Assembly: GCA_041180805.1 (NCBI GenBank)
Contig: JBEGQX010000082.1
Span: 1-8,150 of the forward strand
Direction: 5' to 3'
Length of the DNA stretch: 8,150 nucleotides
Source: JBEGQX01 sp041180805
GTDB lineage: Bacteria; Planctomycetota; Planctomycetia; Gemmatales; Gemmataceae
A program made the position numbers and the translations under genes. Shown in pieces: positions 6,279-8,150 of the stretch (position 1 is the first letter of the stretch; each line of letters begins with the position of its first letter). The notes below the pieces were generated by a model. The model made no database searches. It was given only the letters and a program-made list of their open reading frames with translations, and had not been told where the DNA came from.

Positions 6279-7001
6279 ATGAGAATTGCCATGTGGTCTG
6301 GTCCACGAAATCTTTCCACAGCCATGATGCGTTCGTTTGGCAATCGGTTGGATACCTTTGTAACCGACGAGCCATTTTATTCGCACTATCTGAAAAAGAC
6401 GCAATTGCCCCATCCGGGAGCCGAGGAAGTAATAAGCACCCACGAATCCGACTGGCTGAAGGTGGTGGACTGGTTGACAGGTCCAATACCTGGCGGAAAG
6501 ACACACTGGTACCAAAAGCATATGGCACATCATCTGCTGCCTGGCATGGATTGTGACTGGATGAATAACTTGCACCATGCCTTTCTGATTCGCGACCCGG
6601 ATGATGTGGTGGCATCTCTTACAGAGTTCATCAGCTATCCCACTTTGCGGGATACGGGTTTCCCCCAGCAGGAGGCACTCTTTGAGATGCAGCGTAAGAG
6701 AATAGGGAAAAATCCCCCAGTCATAGATTCCAGGGATCTGCAATCCAACCCGGCCTCGGTGCTGGGACAGCTTTGCGATAATTTGGGCATTCCCTTCACT
6801 GATGCCATGTTAAACTGGAAGCCTGGCATTCACCCTACCGATGGTTGCTGGGCAAAGCATTGGTATGCGAAGGTAGCAAAGACCACAGGCTTTTCTGCAC
6901 CCAGGGAAAAAACTAGCACGGTTCCAGGGGAGTTACTTCCAATACTCGAAGAGTGCCGCCAAATCTACAAGCGCCTGCATCAGTACCGTATCATCCCTTG
7001 A
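6279..7001 (+). CDS. PAPS-type sulfotransferase family protein
   Basis: A 240-residue P-loop protein of the sulfotransferase superfamily. The N-terminus MRIAMWSGPRNLSTAMMRSF holds the 5'-phosphosulfate-binding loop (about 6-17), where classic enzymes have PKSGTTW. FLIRDPDDVVASLTEF (102-117) matches the 3'-phosphate-binding motif, with Arg 105 and Ser 113 as the expected contacts. WYQKHMAHHLL (77-87) supplies His and Lys residues that could be catalytic; that assignment is inference. If active, it would move a sulfuryl group from PAPS to an unknown acceptor, and PAPS is made by the CysD/CysNC enzymes in this window. The gene lies 9 nt before an aminotransferase-like gene, surely in the same transcript. 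I recall the two domains fused in plant branched-chain-aminotransferase-like proteins (for example Arabidopsis At3g05190/At5g27410), which I could not verify here. Homologues are often just labelled sulfotransferase family or even aminotransferase by association. Confidence 0.88.
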   Translation: MRIAMWSGPRNLSTAMMRSFGNRLDTFVTDEPFYSHYLKKTQLPHPGAEEVISTHESDWLKVVDWLTGPIPGGKTHWYQKHMAHHLLPGMDCDWMNNLHHAFLIRDPDDVVASLTEFISYPTLRDTGFPQQEALFEMQRKRIGKNPPVIDSRDLQSNPASVLGQLCDNLGIPFTDAMLNWKPGIHPTDGCWAKHWYAKVAKTTGFSAPREKTSTVPGELLPILEECRQIYKRLHQYRIIP

Positions 7002-7010
7002 GAAACTTCA

Positions 7011-7910
7011 ATGCTTCAGAAATTCAACGAACGCAACAAGGATCTAATCGTCAACATCAATGGCAAGTTGCTGCATCGCAACGAAGCCGGGGTAAGCCCA
7101 TTTGATTCCGTGGTTCAGGGTGGGGATGCGGTGTGGGAGGGGTTGCGTCTTTACAATGGAAGGATCTTCCGTCTGTATTACCACCTCGACCGACTTTGTG
7201 ACAGTGCGCGTGCGCTGGCATTTGCACAGGTTCCCCAGCAAAGGGAAATAGTCGAGGAAATACGCCGAACACTGCACGCCAACCAGATGAGCGATCATGT
7301 TCATATTCGTCTGACGCTAACGCGAGGGGTGAAGTACACCAGTGGCATGGATCCCCGATTGAACACAGTTGGCCCCACATTAATAGTTCTTGCGGAACAC
7401 AAGGCACCGGTTTATGACAAGTCTGGGATCAAGTTGATAACCAGTACATTTCGTCGTCCCACTGCCGAGGTGCTGGATCCCCGCATACATCACAACAATC
7501 TGTTGAATTCGATCCTTGCGAAGATCCAGGCAAACGCAGCGGGCGCTGACGATGCGCTAATGCTGGACAGCCGTGGTTTTATTGCCGAGACCAACGCCAC
7601 CCATGTGTTCTTTGTGCGCCGTGGAGAGATTTTTACCCCGCACACGCATGCCTGTCCGGAAGGCATCACCCGCGGTGCGGTATTGGATCTTTGTGCCATG
7701 AACCGTATTCCCGCTGAGGTTCGGGATGTCAGCATGGCCGAGGCCTACCGGGCCGATGAGATGTTCTGCACGGGAACCATGGGTGAGATAGCCCCGGTGC
7801 TGGAATTGGATGGAAGAAAAATAGGTGAAGGAAAACCGGGCCCGGTAACGATGTCGCTTTGCGATCATTTCCGCAGGCTGGTGGAGCGTGAGGGTGACAA
7901 GGTGGTGTAA
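7011..7910 (+). CDS. Fold-type IV aminotransferase homologue lacking the PLP lysine
   Basis: A 299-residue protein of the class IV aminotransferase family (branched-chain, D-amino-acid and aminodeoxychorismate lyase group), normal length. Family marks seen: GDAVWEGLRLYNGRIFRLYYHLDRL split over 38-62, FIAETNATHVFFV (190-202) with the pyridine-contacting Glu 193, PEGITRGAV (216-224) at the cofactor phosphate, and TGTMGEIAPV (254-263). The block that carries the Schiff-base Lys in IlvE and D-amino-acid transaminase reads DPRIHHNNLLNSILAK (156-171): the Lys position, two after the Pro-x pair in the usual IKxxN pattern, is His 160. Codons here are clear (ATA CAT CAC AAC AAT), with no sign of a frameshift. 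It therefore may bind PLP without ordinary transamination, or do other chemistry. The gene lacks a strong Shine-Dalgarno and starts 9 nt after the sulfotransferase stop, suggesting coupling. Calling it IlvE would overstate the evidence. Confidence 0.9.
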   Translation: MLQKFNERNKDLIVNINGKLLHRNEAGVSPFDSVVQGGDAVWEGLRLYNGRIFRLYYHLDRLCDSARALAFAQVPQQREIVEEIRRTLHANQMSDHVHIRLTLTRGVKYTSGMDPRLNTVGPTLIVLAEHKAPVYDKSGIKLITSTFRRPTAEVLDPRIHHNNLLNSILAKIQANAAGADDALMLDSRGFIAETNATHVFFVRRGEIFTPHTHACPEGITRGAVLDLCAMNRIPAEVRDVSMAEAYRADEMFCTGTMGEIAPVLELDGRKIGEGKPGPVTMSLCDHFRRLVEREGDKVV

Positions 7911-7963
7911 CGCCGACCAGTTCTTTCTTGCCCCCAGGACTGTTGCCATCAATAATTAAAGTC

Positions 7964-7983
7964 ATGTTGGATGGATGTTGGAT
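7964..7983 (+). repeat. Direct repeat ATGTTGGAT, 11-nt period
   Basis: Two exact 9-bp copies (7964-7972 and 7975-7983) separated by GG lie in the 96-nt gap before the DUF1080 gene. The 11-nt period is about one helical turn, as in tandem regulator sites, but two short copies may be chance. Confidence 0.3.
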
Positions 7984-7995
7984 TTTACCCAAGTC

Positions 7996-8000
7996 GAGGA
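7996..8000 (+). promoter_or_regulatory. Ribosome binding site of the DUF1080 gene
   Basis: GAGGA ends 6 nt before the ATG at 8007 and supports that start together with the signal peptide it produces. Confidence 0.6.
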
Positions 8001-8006
8001 ATAATC

Positions 8007-8150
8007 ATGTTCTCAAGTCGATGGTTTGTATTGGGCGTGGCGCTTGCCAGCCTGTTTGGCACGGCGGTGTTTGCGCAGGAAAACACCCTTTCCGAATCCG
8101 AGAAGAAGTCCGGCTGGAAATTGCTCTTTGATGGCAAAACCACGGATGGA
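8007..8150 (+). CDS. Secreted DUF1080 (3-keto-disaccharide hydrolase-like) protein, 5' part
   Basis: The first 48 codons of a gene that runs off the right edge. Residues 1-23 form a signal peptide: MFSSRW n-region, hydrophobic VLGVALASLFG, and a cleavage site after VFA just before QEN. The mature start reaches SGWKLLFDGKTTDG (35-48), the hallmark opening of the DUF1080 domain (Pfam PF06439, now named 3-keto-disaccharide hydrolase), a concanavalin-like beta-sandwich family very abundant in planctomycetes and related phyla. It would act outside the cytoplasm on sugars or glycosides; the specific substrate cannot be told from this fragment. The start is backed by GAGGA 6 nt upstream. It lies 96 nt after the aminotransferase-like gene on the same strand, so shared transcription is possible but not shown. 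Confidence 0.85.
   Translation, partial: MFSSRWFVLGVALASLFGTAVFAQENTLSESEKKSGWKLLFDGKTTDG

Noticed and set aside
6234..6743. 169-codon minus-strand ORF opposite the sulfotransferase
   Set aside because: Antisense to a gene with clear PAPS-binding motifs and a strong ribosome site; the translation is Cys/His-rich noise with no family resemblance.
7011..7910. Calling the class IV aminotransferase homologue a functional IlvE
   Set aside because: The catalytic lysine position holds His, so branched-chain transaminase activity should not be assumed.
7557..7992. Minus-strand ORFs opposite and beyond the aminotransferase-like gene
   Set aside because: They mirror a well-supported coding frame and share none of the features of a gene (no ribosome site, no domain).
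7928..8131. 67-codon plus-strand ORF before and into the DUF1080 gene
   Set aside because: It overlaps the 8007 frame, which has a proper signal peptide, ribosome site and DUF1080 opening motif; this ORF has none.

Overview
The window looks like chromosomal DNA of a planctomycete or close relative. This is an inference from three things: a secreted DUF1080 (3-keto-disaccharide hydrolase-like) gene at the right end, an extreme Asn/His/Trp/Gly-rich protein at the left end, and short head-to-tail operons alternating between strands with mixed Shine-Dalgarno use. No rRNA, tRNA, CRISPR array, insertion sequence or phage gene was seen.

Layout. (1) 3-638 (+): 3' part of an open, low-complexity Asn/His then Trp/Gly-rich protein that enters from outside the window. 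(2) 666-3439 (-): a two-gene sulfate-activation operon, cysD then a fused cysN-cysC, overlapping by one base (TAATG). It ends at a strong intrinsic terminator whose hairpin contains the cysNC stop codon. (3) 3440-3694: a non-coding divergent region with a perfect 14-bp palindrome, TTGGAG half-sites and a candidate cysD promoter. (4) 3695-5256 (+): a pair made of an unrecognised, glycosyltransferase-like protein and a class I SAM methyltransferase, locally more AT-rich than the flanks. (5) 5276-6136 (-): an exported alpha/beta hydrolase. (6) 6279-7910 (+): a tight pair, a PAPS-dependent-type sulfotransferase followed 9 nt later by a fold-type IV (branched-chain/D-amino-acid) aminotransferase homologue that has His where the PLP-binding Lys should be. 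(7) 8007-8150 (+): start of a secreted DUF1080 protein, cut by the window end.

How they may work together. CysD and CysN make adenylyl sulfate from sulfate and ATP, and the CysC domain phosphorylates it to PAPS. The sulfotransferase-like protein at 6279 keeps the usual 3'-phosphate-binding motif of PAPS enzymes, so the window holds both a donor pathway and a possible user. No PAPS reductase or sulfite reductase is visible, so assimilation versus sulfation cannot be decided here. The most interesting point is the sulfotransferase plus lysine-less aminotransferase pair: the PLP-binding scaffold is largely kept while the defining catalytic residue is gone, which suggests a conserved non-transaminase role.
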